Below, one piece after another: positions 18,007-26,971 of a DNA stretch of 64,000 bases (positions are counted from its first letter, which is position 1; each line of letters begins with the position of its first letter). This DNA comes from Candidatus Dechloromonas phosphorivorans. Its GTDB lineage: Bacteria; Pseudomonadota; Gammaproteobacteria; Burkholderiales; Rhodocyclaceae. The DNA lies in the NCBI GenBank assembly GCA_016714975.1, contig JADKBR010000011.1, positions 77,553-141,552 on the forward strand, written 5' to 3'. Both the position numbers and the translations under genes were made by a program. A model generated the notes under the pieces. It saw only the letters and a program-made list of their open reading frames with translations, ran no database searches and was not told where the DNA came from.

Positions 18007-19113
18007 TTAACCCGGCCCAATAATTCACGACGCTGCGTAAAGGGCGGTCGGGTGACGATAGGCCCGACCTTTTCATGAAGCCGATGAACCGATTCGATGA
18101 ACAGCAGCGCCTGGTCGGAAGCGGGGTGGCCTTGCTGTAAGCGGGACCGGCCCGGAGCGGTGTGCGGTTTTGAAATCCCGGTTCAGATACTCGCCAGTGT
18201 TCTGGGCCTGGAGTCGGCAGATTGACCAATTCGATCCCAAGTTAAGGCAAGGCCAACCCGCCGATACCATTCTGGCATGATGGTCGCGTCAGGCTTCACG
18301 ACGAGCAGATGGTTTCCGGGGTGCCCCGTCAACCAGGGTGGCCAGGAGAAGCCGATGAAACCCTGCTGCTGTTGATGCTGCCCTCGACAATCTGGAACTG
18401 CACTTCGCCGCGCGGTTGAAATCGCCGAGATCATCACGAACTGGCCTTTCGCCAGCAATGTGCGCGGGGAAGGGCCTGAGCACCGGCGTGGACCTTTCGG
18501 GGCGATGCCACGTACCAATCGCGCATCTTCCGAGCTGGACCAAGACCCAGGACAATCAACGCGACACCTTCGATATGGGCACGGGCAGACCGAGGATAAG
18601 TTGCACTCACGCGGCACATCCTCCGGGCGTTGCTCCAAGGCGCACGACGCCCGCAGGGGCGGTAAAACCCCAGCGCGAGGTATTTGCCGATCAGGCGGTC
18701 CTGCATGTCGAGGCCAAACTGCGCTTGACCAATGGCCTTGATCGCCGGAAAGGGCGTCCACAGCGCAAACGGCAGTTTCATCTGTTGCGGGTTGCTGCCA
18801 ATGATCTGGTGCGCAGCCATCCATGACGTCAGCCATCTTCAACTTGCGAAGGTGCCAGCTGGGCGACCGCGCGGCTTCTCACCCCAAAACGACTCGCCCC
18901 TTCTCTCTGGCTCAGCGCCGACAGGTGCTTGATCGTCGCCGGATGAACGCCAGCCGGTGCCGAACTGGCGCAGCAACATTCATCCCGGATGCTTGCGCAG
19001 CGGATGACCATCTGCCGCAGCAACTTGGGTCCTTCCGCCGTCAGTTTGCGTTCATCACCGCTGTCTCATGAAACCAATCATAGCATATGTCGCTTATTAT
19101 CGGGCCGGGTTAA
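18007..19113 (-). mobile_element. IS630-family insertion sequence, degenerate copy
   Basis: Inverted ends TTAACCCGGCCC... (from 18007) and ...GGGCCGGGTTAA (to 19113) match, and the first three bases outside each also agree. Both ends are flanked by TA (18005-18006 and 19114-19115), the target duplicated by IS630/Tc1-like elements. The length of 1107 bp is normal for IS630. The interior carries a single minus-strand transposase gene broken by frameshifts. It inserted into an older ISNCY fragment. Confidence 0.82.
18025..19069 (-). pseudogene. IS630-family transposase, frameshifted
   Basis: Pieces of the IS630 transposase are found in order on the minus strand but in different frames. They are LTAEGPKLLRQM and GVHPATIKHL (N-terminal helix-turn-helix), MKLPFALWT, an RSYLARWGF-like IGKYLALGFYRP, LEQRPEDV, then SSEDARLVRG with APKG, then MISAIS, IGFL, LVDGAPRKP, EYLNRDFK and a terminal YAAS. 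At least four frame changes are needed, so no functional DDE enzyme is made. The true start is lost; the ATG at 19069 leads to a stop after four codons. Confidence 0.75.
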
Positions 19114-19441
19114 TAATCTGTGGCTTGCTCGCAAACGATTGTTGCCCTTGATGGGAGAGGTGCGCCTGCAAAGCGGGAAATGAGGGGAAAAGCCCCCGAT
19201 TTCCGCGGTCAACAGTCGAATTTCGCCCAATTTCGATCATTTTATGACGACCTGCCAAGATATGGCGGGTTGTTCAGGGAATCCCCAGGGGTGAATGTCC
19301 CATGCAGTACCTGCCATCCGTGCTGCTCAAGGCCTCGCAAGGAAGGCATCACGTTCCACAGGCTTATCGCCGCTAACGCAGACCGCTGCCGCATTCTAGT
19401 GCCCGGCTTGGCACAACATTCATGCAACGGCCCCGGCCCGG
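19114..19441. other. No supported gene between the IS630 element and the thrC promoter
   Basis: The stretch holds no recognisable coding pattern, tRNA or repeat. It does not continue the ISNCY transposase. Confidence 0.5.
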
Positions 19442-19472
19442 TTGCCTTCGGGTGCGGTCAACGCGTTAAAAT
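19442..19472 (+). promoter_or_regulatory. Candidate sigma70 promoter of thrC
   Basis: A -35-like TTGCCT (19442-19447) and a -10-like TTAAAA/TAAAAT (19466-19472) are separated by 18-19 nt. The start codon lies 30 nt further on. Confidence 0.45.
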
Positions 19473-19501
19473 TGCCATTCTTAGCCTTCCAGGTTTTTGC
19501 C

Positions 19502-20929
19502 ATGCGCTATATGTCGACCCGCGGCAATGCTGTCCCCCAGGCCTTCTGCGAGATTCTCCTCGGAGGCCTGGCGCCGGATGGCGGGCTTTACCTGCCGGAA
19601 CGCTATCCGCAGGTCAGCCGCAGCGAACTCGATGCCTGGCGCCATCTATCGTATGCCGACCTCGCCTACGAGATCCTCTCCAGGTTCATCACCGACATTC
19701 CGCCGGCCGACCTGAGGGTGCTGGTGGCCAAGACCTATACCGCAAAAGTTTATTGCCATACTCGCAATGGCGGTGACGCGACCCGGATCACGCCGCTGAC
19801 CAGGCTCGAAGACGGCCTCTATACGCAGGAACTGTCCAACGGCCCGACGCTGGCCTTCAAGGACATGGCCATGCAGTTGCTGGGCAACCTGTTCGAGTAC
19901 GTGCTCGATCAGCGCGGCGAGGCCATCAACATCCTCGGCGCAACGTCCGGCGACACCGGTTCGGCGGCCGAATACGCCATGCGCGGCAAGCATAACGTCA
20001 AGGTCTTCATGCTCTCGCCGGACGGCAAGATGAGCGCCTTCCAGCGCGCCCAGATGTATTCGCTGCAGGACGCCAACATCTTCAACATCGCGGTCACCGG
20101 CATGTTCGACGACGCGCAGGATATCGTCAAGGCGGTTTCCAACGACGCCGAGTTCAAGAAAAAGTACAAGATCGGCGCCGTCAATTCGATCAACTGGGCG
20201 CGTGTTGCTGCGCAGATCGTCTATTATTTTCATGGCTACTTCCTGGCCACCCGATCGAATGATGAGCAGGTGGCCTTCGCGGTGCCGTCGGGGAACTTCG
20301 GCAACATTTGCGCCGGCCACATTGCCCGTCAGATGGGGCTGCCGATCGCCAGGCTGGTGCTGGCGACCAACGAAAACGACGTGCTCGACGAGTTTTTCAA
20401 GACCGGCGTGTACCGTCCGCGGAACTCGGTCGAAACCAGCGTCACCTCCAGTCCGTCGATGGACATCTCCAAGGCCTCCAACTTCGAGCGTTTCGTCTTC
20501 GATCTGGTCGGCCGCGATCCGACGGTAGTACGCGAACTGTGGTCCAGGGTCGACCAGGGCCAGGCCTTCGATCTGTCTGGCACGGTCCACTGGCAAAGAA
20601 TGCCTGATTTCGGTTTTGTCTCGGGCAAGAGCACGCACAGCGACCGCATCAAGACCATCCGCTTCGCCCAGGGACGCTACAACGTCATGCTCGATACCCA
20701 CACCGCCGACGGCCTGAAGGTGGCGCTGGAAAACCGCCTGCCGGGCATTCCGATGATCGTGCTGGAAACGGCCCAGCCCGCCAAGTTCGAGGAAACCATC
20801 CGCGAGGCGCTCGGAGCCGAGCCGGTGCGGCCGGCCGACCTTGCCGGGATCGAGAGCCTGCCGCAGCGAGTTGTCGTCATGGCGCCGGATGTGGCTGCAA
20901 TCAAGCAGTTCATCGTCGAGCACGTATGA
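19502..20929 (+). CDS. thrC: Threonine synthase
   Basis: This 475-aa PLP enzyme converts O-phospho-L-homoserine to threonine in the cytoplasm. The PLP lysine is K120 in LAFKDMA. The N-terminus (MSTRG and GGLAPDGGLYLPE) and GATSGDTGSAAEYA phosphate-binding motif are typical of the long thrC class. The ATG at 19502 is used; an ATG three codons later is an alternative. The stop overlaps the next start (ATGA), so the methyltransferase gene is co-transcribed. Homoserine dehydrogenase, the usual neighbour upstream, is absent, its place being taken by insertion sequences. Confidence 0.95.
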   Translation: MRYMSTRGNAVPQAFCEILLGGLAPDGGLYLPERYPQVSRSELDAWRHLSYADLAYEILSRFITDIPPADLRVLVAKTYTAKVYCHTRNGGDATRITPLTRLEDGLYTQELSNGPTLAFKDMAMQLLGNLFEYVLDQRGEAINILGATSGDTGSAAEYAMRGKHNVKVFMLSPDGKMSAFQRAQMYSLQDANIFNIAVTGMFDDAQDIVKAVSNDAEFKKKYKIGAVNSINWARVAAQIVYYFHGYFLATRSNDEQVAFAVPSGNFGNICAGHIARQMGLPIARLVLATNENDVLDEFFKTGVYRPRNSVETSVTSSPSMDISKASNFERFVFDLVGRDPTVVRELWSRVDQGQAFDLSGTVHWQRMPDFGFVSGKSTHSDRIKTIRFAQGRYNVMLDTHTADGLKVALENRLPGIPMIVLETAQPAKFEETIREALGAEPVRPADLAGIESLPQRVVVMAPDVAAIKQFIVEHV

Positions 20930-21564
20930 GTCTTCCCGACAGCCAGGAAGGCTTCTGGTCGGCCCGCTATCGCGATGCGGGCGACGACTATCTTTTCGGG
21001 ACGGCGCCCAACAAGTTCCTGGCCTCGCAGGCAGCGCATTTCGGTGACGGCGTTTCGGTGCTTGCTGTCGCCGATGGCGAGGGGCGCAATTCCGTCTGGC
21101 TTGCCGAGCAGGGCTGCACCGTCACGGCGACGGAAATATCCCCGGTGGCGCTGGAAAAGGCCGCCAAGCTGGCGCGTGGGCGCCATGTCGCGGTCGACTT
21201 CGTGCAGGTGGATATTTTCGACTGGGACTGGCCGAACGAAGCATTCGATGCCGTCGTCGGCATTTTCATCCAGTTCGCCGGGCCAGCCGAGCGGTCGCGC
21301 CAGTTGGCGGGCATGAAGCAGGCTGTCAGGCCGGGCGGTATGCTGTTCCTGGAGGGCTATATCCCGAAACAGCTGGAGTATCGAACCGGTGGGCCGTCGG
21401 CTGTGGAAAACCTCTACACCGAGGCGTTGTTGCGGGAAGCGTTTTCCGACTGGGAGATCGTGCTCCTGCGCGAGCACGACGATCTGATTGAGGAGGGGGC
21501 GGCCCACTCAGGTCGATCGGCGCTGATCGACCTGGTTGCGAAGAGGCCTGCTACAGGTAGATGA
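20926..21564 (+). CDS. Class I SAM-dependent methyltransferase (TehB-like)
   Basis: This 212-aa methyltransferase has motif I VLAVADGEGRNSVWLA (about 43-58) and motif II VTATEISPVALEKA, followed by DAVVGIFIQF. The start FWSARYRDAGDDYLFGTAPNKFL is typical of TehB-related small-molecule methyltransferases. The substrate is unknown; tellurite/selenite or thiol methylation is possible. It overlaps thrC by 4 nt. Its end overlaps a small gene on the other strand by 14 nt. Confidence 0.85.
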   Translation: MSLPDSQEGFWSARYRDAGDDYLFGTAPNKFLASQAAHFGDGVSVLAVADGEGRNSVWLAEQGCTVTATEISPVALEKAAKLARGRHVAVDFVQVDIFDWDWPNEAFDAVVGIFIQFAGPAERSRQLAGMKQAVRPGGMLFLEGYIPKQLEYRTGGPSAVENLYTEALLREAFSDWEIVLLREHDDLIEEGAAHSGRSALIDLVAKRPATGR

Positions 21565-21694
21565 CCGCCGGGAAGACGGCGACAGCGAGTACCAGAACCA
21601 GCCATTCGAGGTTGTTGCGGGCAAGGAAGCCCGTGAAATGCAGAACCAGTATCCCAATGGCAGCGACGTAAAAAAGCACAAATTGCCAAGTCAT
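21551..21694 (-). CDS. Small two-helix membrane protein (47 aa)
   Basis: The minus strand encodes 47 residues starting MTWQFVLFYVAAIG, with two hydrophobic segments (about 3-20 and 29-46) joined by a short polar loop (HFTGFLARNNLE). A strong RBS (GGAGGGAACG) lies just before the ATG. It converges on the methyltransferase gene and overlaps its end by 14 nt. Function is unknown. The RBS and the clean topology argue for a real gene. Confidence 0.6.
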   Translation of the reverse strand: MTWQFVLFYVAAIGILVLHFTGFLARNNLEWLVLVLAVAVFPAVIYL

Positions 21695-21810
21695 CGTTCC
21701 CTCCAGCAGCATCGTTTTTGCGGGCAGTTACCCTAACTGTCTCGGTGCAATTATAGGCTGTGACGCCTATGACGGACAGTGGCTGGTGAGGTATCTGGAA
21801 ACAAGGCATC

Positions 21811-21831
21811 GTGTAGGATAATTTCCTACAC
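21811..21831. promoter_or_regulatory. Perfect inverted repeat upstream of flhDC
   Basis: Arms GTGTAGGA (21811-21818) and TCCTACAC (21824-21831) flank a 5-nt AT spacer, 129 nt before flhD. The size suits a dimeric regulator site or a terminator for the small minus-strand gene; there is no T-run after it. No other gene is seen in 21695-21959. Confidence 0.45.
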
Positions 21832-21959
21832 AAAATTTCGCTTGTCGAGCAGCCAAAAAGCGGACAAATTCCTATTCAGTTCCTTCTGGATCACCCCCAC
21901 AATGTATTTGAGCCTGCCGCAAAAGGGGGCAGACATTGCAACCACCGGAGAAAACAACC

Positions 21960-22277
21960 ATGAACACGTCCGACATGCTGGAAGCAATCAAGGATCTGAA
22001 TCTTACTTATCTGATGCTTGCACAGCACATGATACGGGAAGATAAGTCAGCAGCAGTCTATCGCCTCGGGGTAAGCCAGGAGTTAGCCGACGTCCTCGCT
22101 GATTTGACCGCTGGCCAGGTACTGAGAATGGCCCGTACCAACGTGCTGTTATGCCGGATGCGCTTTGATGACCGTTTGATTCTGGGTCTGCTGACCAGTC
22201 ATGGCAACGAAAACATGATGCCCCAGTCGCATGCGGCGATCCTGCTTAGCGGGCAACCGGTCGAAGAGTTGGCCTGA
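21960..22277 (+). CDS. flhD: Flagellar transcriptional activator FlhD
   Basis: This 105-aa protein is the FlhD half of the FlhD4C2 master activator that switches on class II flagellar promoters. The N-terminal helix (MLEAIKDLNLTYLMLAQ) and the later MARTNVLLCRMRFDD are typical of the family. The start at 21960 has a GGAG RBS 9 nt upstream. It is followed by flhC 18 nt downstream. Flagellar motor and chemotaxis genes lie next on the same strand. Confidence 0.95.
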   Translation: MNTSDMLEAIKDLNLTYLMLAQHMIREDKSAAVYRLGVSQELADVLADLTAGQVLRMARTNVLLCRMRFDDRLILGLLTSHGNENMMPQSHAAILLSGQPVEELA

Positions 22278-22295
22278 TGTCGCGTCGCTAGGCAT

Positions 22296-22847
22296 ATGCG
22301 CAACAAGAGCGTCGTGACCGAAGGTAACGAGATCAGGCTTGCGACAGAACTTATCGAGCTCGGTGCCCGCTTGCAGGTGCTGGAAACGGAAACCAGTCTC
22401 AGTAGGGAACGCCTGCTCAACCTTTACAAGGAACTCAAGGGTGAATCCCCACCAAAGGGAATGTTGCCGTACTCAGCTGACTGGTTCCTGATCTGGCAGC
22501 CAAACGTTCATTCTTCGCTGTTCATCGATATCTACAATTACCTGGTCGCGCATACTGATCTGCGCGGCGCGCATGCCCTGATCAAGAGCTATCGCCTGTA
22601 TCTCGAGCATGTGCAGGTCTGCAACCTGGAACCGATCCTGACGCTGACAAGGGCATGGACATTGCTGCGTTTCCTCGGTAATCTGCTGGAGACCGTATCG
22701 TGCTCGCGTTGCGGTGGCCATTTCATCGCGCATCGCCAGGATATCAACAGTGACTACGTTTGCGGACTGTGCCGTCCGCCGTCGCGGGCAGGAAAGTCCA
22801 AGAAGCAGGCCTCTGAAGCGACCCAAGATATACTGGCCGCCCTCTGA
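22296..22847 (+). CDS. flhC: Flagellar transcriptional activator FlhC
   Basis: This 183-aa protein forms the DNA-binding FlhD4C2 complex with FlhD. The C-terminal four-Cys zinc site is present as CSRCGG and CGLC (about 145-166). The N-terminal region (EIRLATELIELGARLQVLE) matches FlhC. It lies 18 nt after flhD in the same transcript, which precedes motA. Confidence 0.95.
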   Translation: MRNKSVVTEGNEIRLATELIELGARLQVLETETSLSRERLLNLYKELKGESPPKGMLPYSADWFLIWQPNVHSSLFIDIYNYLVAHTDLRGAHALIKSYRLYLEHVQVCNLEPILTLTRAWTLLRFLGNLLETVSCSRCGGHFIAHRQDINSDYVCGLCRPPSRAGKSKKQASEATQDILAAL

Positions 22848-22950
22848 GGGGCAAGGCTGTGGCGTCTGTTATTTCCTCTGCACCTCGTTCTGAGACTTGA
22901 ATTGGGGTTTTCGAGCATAATTCGGTGCGCACGGACTAAGGAAGAGATTT

Positions 22951-23811
22951 GTGCTGGTGATCGTTGGTTATCTCGTTATTCTGGGAGCCGTATTCGGCGG
23001 GTTTGCCATTGGCGGCGGCCACCTTGGCTCACTACTGCAACCGGTGGAACTGTTGATGATCGGTGGCGCTGCTCTCGGCGCCTTCCTGGTCGCGAACCCT
23101 ATCAAGGTGATCAAGGCAACGCTAAAGGCGCTACCGAGCCTGATGCGCGGATCGCGTTACAGCAAGGCACTTTATGTCGAGACTCTCTCGCTGCTGTACG
23201 ACATCCTCGCGAAGATACGCAAGGAGGGGTTGATGTCGGTCGAGTCCGATGTCGATGTACCCGATCAGAGTCCGCTTTTTGCCAAATACCCGAAGGTTAT
23301 CGCCGACCACCATGTGCTTGAATTCCTGACAGATTACCTGCGTCTTATGGTCGGCGGCAGTCTGAACGCCTTCGAGATCGAGAATCTGATGGACAACGAG
23401 ATAGAGACACATCACGTGGAAGGTGAGATCCCGATTAACGCGGTGGCCAAAGCGGCCGATGCCTTGCCGGCATTCGGCATCGTCGCCGCCGTCATGGGCG
23501 TGGTGCACACCATGGAATCCGTGGGGATACCCCCAGCGGAACTGGGAAAGCTGATCGCCGCTGCGCTGGTTGGCACCTTCCTCGGCATCTTGCTGTCGTA
23601 TGGTTTCGTCGGGCCGCTGTCGGTGCTGCTTGAACACAAGCTCGCCGAATCGACGAAAATGTTCCAGTGTATCAAGGTCACCCTTCTGGCCAGCCTCAAC
23701 GGCTATGCGCCGCAGGTCGCGGTGGAATTCGGGCGCAAGGTCTTGTATTCGACCGAGCGACCTACCTTCGCTGAACTCGAGGAAGAAGTGAAGCAGCGCA
23801 AGGCGCGTTAG
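22951..23811 (+). CDS. motA: Flagellar motor stator protein MotA
   Basis: This 286-aa inner-membrane protein with four predicted helices forms the proton channel with MotB and drives rotation. Family features are LVANPIKVIKA and AALVGTFLGILLSYGFVGPL. The GTG start (AGGAAGAG RBS close before it) gives the typical beginning MLVIVGYLVILGAVFGG. It is 103 nt after flhC and 31 nt before motB. Confidence 0.95.
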   Translation: MLVIVGYLVILGAVFGGFAIGGGHLGSLLQPVELLMIGGAALGAFLVANPIKVIKATLKALPSLMRGSRYSKALYVETLSLLYDILAKIRKEGLMSVESDVDVPDQSPLFAKYPKVIADHHVLEFLTDYLRLMVGGSLNAFEIENLMDNEIETHHVEGEIPINAVAKAADALPAFGIVAAVMGVVHTMESVGIPPAELGKLIAAALVGTFLGILLSYGFVGPLSVLLEHKLAESTKMFQCIKVTLLASLNGYAPQVAVEFGRKVLYSTERPTFAELEEEVKQRKAR

Positions 23812-23842
23812 TCAACCCGCGGGCGCGGTGACGAGAGACAGC

Positions 23843-24778
23843 ATGAGCGAAGACTCCCAGAGACCGATCGTCGTAAAACGCGTGAAGAAAAGCGCACATG
23901 GCCATCATGGTGGCGCGTGGAAGATTGCCTACGCCGATTTCGTCACGGCCATGATGGCTTTCTTCTTGCTCATGTGGCTGCTTGGGTCGACCGCCAGCGG
24001 GGATCTCAAGGGCATCTCGGAGTTTTTTCAGACCCCGCTCAAGGTGGCGATGATGGGCGGTAGCGGTAGTGGAGACAGCTCCAGCCTGATCAAGGGCGGC
24101 GGCAAGGATCTTACCCGGACCGAAGGGCAGGTCAAACAGGGTGAAGTCCGCGAAGAAAAAAAGGTCATCAACCTCAAGGCGGCGGAGGCCGAGCGGGCGC
24201 GCAAGGAGCGTCTCCAGTTGGGGGAATTGAAGAACCGTATCGAGCGCGCGATTGAGGGCAACGCGGCGCTGCAGCAGTTTCGCAAGCAGATGGTGCTCGA
24301 CATCACAACCGAGGGACTGCGCATTCAGATCCTTGACGAATACAACCGCCCGATGTTTTCGAGCGGCAGTGCACAACTGCAGTCCTATAGCCGCGATATC
24401 CTGCGCGAAATTGGCAAGTCGCTGAATGATGTATCCAACCGCATCAGCATTTCCGGACACACCGATGCGCAACCGTACGCTGGAGGCAACAAGGGCTACA
24501 GCAACTGGGAATTGTCAGCTGATAGATCAAATGCAGCCCGGCGGGAACTGATTGCCGGCGGTCTCGACGAATCGCGCATTGTCAGAGTGGTTGGGCTATC
24601 GTCGGCGGTACCGCTCGATGCCGAGAATCCGCTGAACGCGGTCAACCGGCGAATCAGCATCATTATCATGAACAAGAAGACCGAGGAGGCGGCGAGCAAG
24701 GATGGCGGAACCGTCGCCACTGAGGAGAACGACCAGGTTGCCGAGGAAACCAGCGATGCTGGCACAACCAAGCCCTGA
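23843..24778 (+). CDS. motB: Flagellar motor stator protein MotB
   Basis: This 311-aa protein has one N-terminal membrane helix with the proton-binding Asp (D32 in YADFVTAMMAFFLLMWLL), a flexible linker and a C-terminal OmpA-like peptidoglycan-binding domain (SISGHTDAQPYAGG). It anchors the stator to the cell wall. The ATG at 23843 after GAGAG is preferred to a GTG at 23828. The C-terminal tail is acidic. It overlaps the next gene by 23 nt. Confidence 0.95.
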   Translation: MSEDSQRPIVVKRVKKSAHGHHGGAWKIAYADFVTAMMAFFLLMWLLGSTASGDLKGISEFFQTPLKVAMMGGSGSGDSSSLIKGGGKDLTRTEGQVKQGEVREEKKVINLKAAEAERARKERLQLGELKNRIERAIEGNAALQQFRKQMVLDITTEGLRIQILDEYNRPMFSSGSAQLQSYSRDILREIGKSLNDVSNRISISGHTDAQPYAGGNKGYSNWELSADRSNAARRELIAGGLDESRIVRVVGLSSAVPLDAENPLNAVNRRISIIIMNKKTEEAASKDGGTVATEENDQVAEETSDAGTTKP

Positions 24779-25574
24779 GGGCGTGAGCGCAGCCGTAGCG
24801 CGACCCGTCGCCGCGTATCCGGCGCGCGTGCCATTGCTGCGGGCAGCAGTCGCGCAAGTTGGGGCATCGCTGCTCGTTTTGGCGCTGATCCTCACGATTC
24901 CGGGCGTCTTTGACGGTAACACAAGTACCATGGCTGTTGCGCTGGCGCAGGGTTTGGTCGCTGCGAGCCTGGCGCGCGCCTTGGGCATGGAACCCTGGTG
25001 GCTTCCCATCCATGCGCTTTTTGTTCCCGGTCTGGTGTGGATGCTTGGTCTTGGTTTGTCACCGTTGTATCCACTCTCCGCCTTCTGTCTTCTTGCGTCC
25101 ATATATTGGGGAACGTCCCGTACCCGAGTGCCGCTATTTTTGTCCAGTCAGACTGCAGCGCGGGCGGTCGCTGACTTGTTGCCGCGGAGACGCTGCTTCA
25201 CCTTCGTCGATCTAGGGTGCGGATTCGGTGGGATGCTTGACTGGCTTGCCCGGGACCGTCCGGCGGGGCGCTATTGCGGCATTGAGCTGGCGCCGCTGCC
25301 ATTTGTTTTCGCCTGGTTGCGTATTGCGCTGCGGGGAGGCGCCTGCCGCGTAAGCTGGGGAAATTTTTTGGAGCTCGACCTCGGCCACTACGACGTCGTC
25401 TATGCGTACTTGTCGCCTGCGGCGATGCCCGGCCTCTGGGACAAGGCGAGCCGCGAAATGCGCCCCGGGAGCTTGCTTATCAGTAACAGCTTTCTCATTC
25501 CCGGTGTGTCCCCGACGCGCACCATCGTCTTGGGCGTGCAGGACGACGCGAAGCTGCTGCTGTGGCGCATGTGA
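24756..25574 (+). CDS. Membrane-anchored class I SAM methyltransferase
   Basis: This 272-aa protein has three hydrophobic helices (about 27-50, 55-72, 78-105) followed by a Rossmann methyltransferase domain with motif I FVDLGCGFGGMLDWL. The rest is short (DVVYAYLSPAAMPGLW, MRPGSLLISNSF). The start at 24756 follows GAGGAAA and lies inside the end of motB, so translation is coupled. Its place between motB and cheY suggests a motility-linked role, but the substrate is unknown. Confidence 0.75.
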   Translation: MLAQPSPEGVSAAVARPVAAYPARVPLLRAAVAQVGASLLVLALILTIPGVFDGNTSTMAVALAQGLVAASLARALGMEPWWLPIHALFVPGLVWMLGLGLSPLYPLSAFCLLASIYWGTSRTRVPLFLSSQTAARAVADLLPRRRCFTFVDLGCGFGGMLDWLARDRPAGRYCGIELAPLPFVFAWLRIALRGGACRVSWGNFLELDLGHYDVVYAYLSPAAMPGLWDKASREMRPGSLLISNSFLIPGVSPTRTIVLGVQDDAKLLLWRM

Positions 25575-25584
25575 AGGGGCGCTG

Positions 25585-26478
25585 ATGACATTCGCCGAAA
25601 TGCCGCAAGACGAGTCGGGCTGGGCCCGCGCGTTGAGCACAGTCCGGATACCAGTGCTGTGGCATACCATCGATGAGCTTTCGCGTTTACGCGACAATGA
25701 ACAAAGACTGCTTGCACGCGATATTTCGCGGGTACTGTTGCGCGACCCCATGTTCACCCTGTGTCTGCTACGCTTCCTGGCAACCCAGCACAGGGCTGGC
25801 CAGCAGAGAGAAATTACCACCGTCGATCATGCCCTGATGATGCTTGGCGTGGCCCCGTTCTTCGCCCAATTTAGCGACCTGCCAGCGGTAGAATCCGTCC
25901 TCGCGGGCAATCCGAGAGCGCTCGAAGGATTGATGCGGGTTATAGATCGCGCATATCATGCAGCGCTATACGCCCGTGACTGGGCCATGCTGCGCCACGA
26001 TATCGAGCCTGACGAGGTGGCAAACGCCGCCCTTTTGCACGATATTGCGGAGATGCTGCTGTGGTGTTTTGCACCTGAGCTAGCGCTGCGGATTGAGGCA
26101 ATCCTTGAGTCGGATACTTCTTTGCGCAGCAGCGAGGCACAGCGGGCCGTACTTGGCCTTGCCTTGATGGATCTGCAACGCGTGTTGATTAAGCAATGGC
26201 AGCTGCCGCGATTGCTTGGGTCACTGATGGACGAAACGCACACCAATAGTCAACGCGCCATCAACGTGGTGCTGGCGGTCGATCTGGCGCGACATACGGC
26301 CAAGGACGGGAACGCCCCGTCACTGCCGTATGACTATTCGGCGATTCAGGAATTCCTCAAACTGCCAGAGAGAGAGGCCATGGAGCGCATCGGTCGGATG
26401 ACGCTGCTGGCAAAAAGCGGGCGAGACTGGTATCGTATCGAGGCGGTGCCCGGACTGGCGCCGCTGGGGAGGCTATAG
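25585..26478 (+). CDS. HDOD-domain protein
   Basis: This 297-aa protein contains an HDOD domain, the degenerate relative of HD phosphohydrolases used as a signalling module. The pattern includes ISRVLLRDPMFTLCLLRFL, DHALMMLGVAPFF and VANAALLHDIAEMLLW. An HD pair is kept (LLHDIAE). It starts 10 nt after the methyltransferase and 96 nt before cheY, in the motility operon. A role in regulating motility or cyclic-di-GMP pathways is inferred. Confidence 0.8.
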   Translation: MTFAEMPQDESGWARALSTVRIPVLWHTIDELSRLRDNEQRLLARDISRVLLRDPMFTLCLLRFLATQHRAGQQREITTVDHALMMLGVAPFFAQFSDLPAVESVLAGNPRALEGLMRVIDRAYHAALYARDWAMLRHDIEPDEVANAALLHDIAEMLLWCFAPELALRIEAILESDTSLRSSEAQRAVLGLALMDLQRVLIKQWQLPRLLGSLMDETHTNSQRAINVVLAVDLARHTAKDGNAPSLPYDYSAIQEFLKLPEREAMERIGRMTLLAKSGRDWYRIEAVPGLAPLGRL

Positions 26479-26574
26479 GGTTCAAGATTTGGTTGCTACG
26501 GACGATATGCCTAGGAACGGCGGGAAAACCCGCTTGGTTGGTTCGGACTTTGGCGCTCTTAAATAGGACGATAA

Positions 26575-26967
26575 ATGGCAGACCCGAATATGAAGTTCTT
26601 GGTGGTCGATGATTTCTCGACGATGCGCAGGATCGTGCGCAACCTGCTGAAGGAACTCGGCTTCAACAATGTTGATGAGGCCGAAGATGGTGTGGACGCG
26701 CTTGGCAAGTTACGCGGCGGCGGTTTCCAGTTCGTTATTTCCGACTGGAACATGCCCAATATGACCGGTATCGATTTGCTGCGCAACATCCGTGCGGATG
26801 CCGCACTGAAGAGCCTGCCTGTACTGATGGTGACTGCGGAAGCGAAGAAGGAGAACATCATCGCTGCTGCACAAGCCGGCGCAAATGGCTACGTGGTCAA
26901 GCCGTTTACCTCCGCGACCCTTGATGAAAAGCTAAGCAAGATATTCAAGTCGATGGAAGGGGGGTAA
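26575..26967 (+). CDS. cheY: Chemotaxis response regulator CheY
   Basis: This 130-aa single receiver domain is phosphorylated by CheA and binds the flagellar switch. The phospho-acceptor D57 is in FVISDWNMPNMTG; the acidic pocket VVDDFSTMRRIVRNLL and conserved Lys in VVKPFT are present. The ATG at 26575 follows AGGACG. CheZ is encoded 4 nt downstream. Confidence 0.97.
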   Translation: MADPNMKFLVVDDFSTMRRIVRNLLKELGFNNVDEAEDGVDALGKLRGGGFQFVISDWNMPNMTGIDLLRNIRADAALKSLPVLMVTAEAKKENIIAAAQAGANGYVVKPFTSATLDEKLSKIFKSMEGG

Positions 26968-26971
26968 GTCC

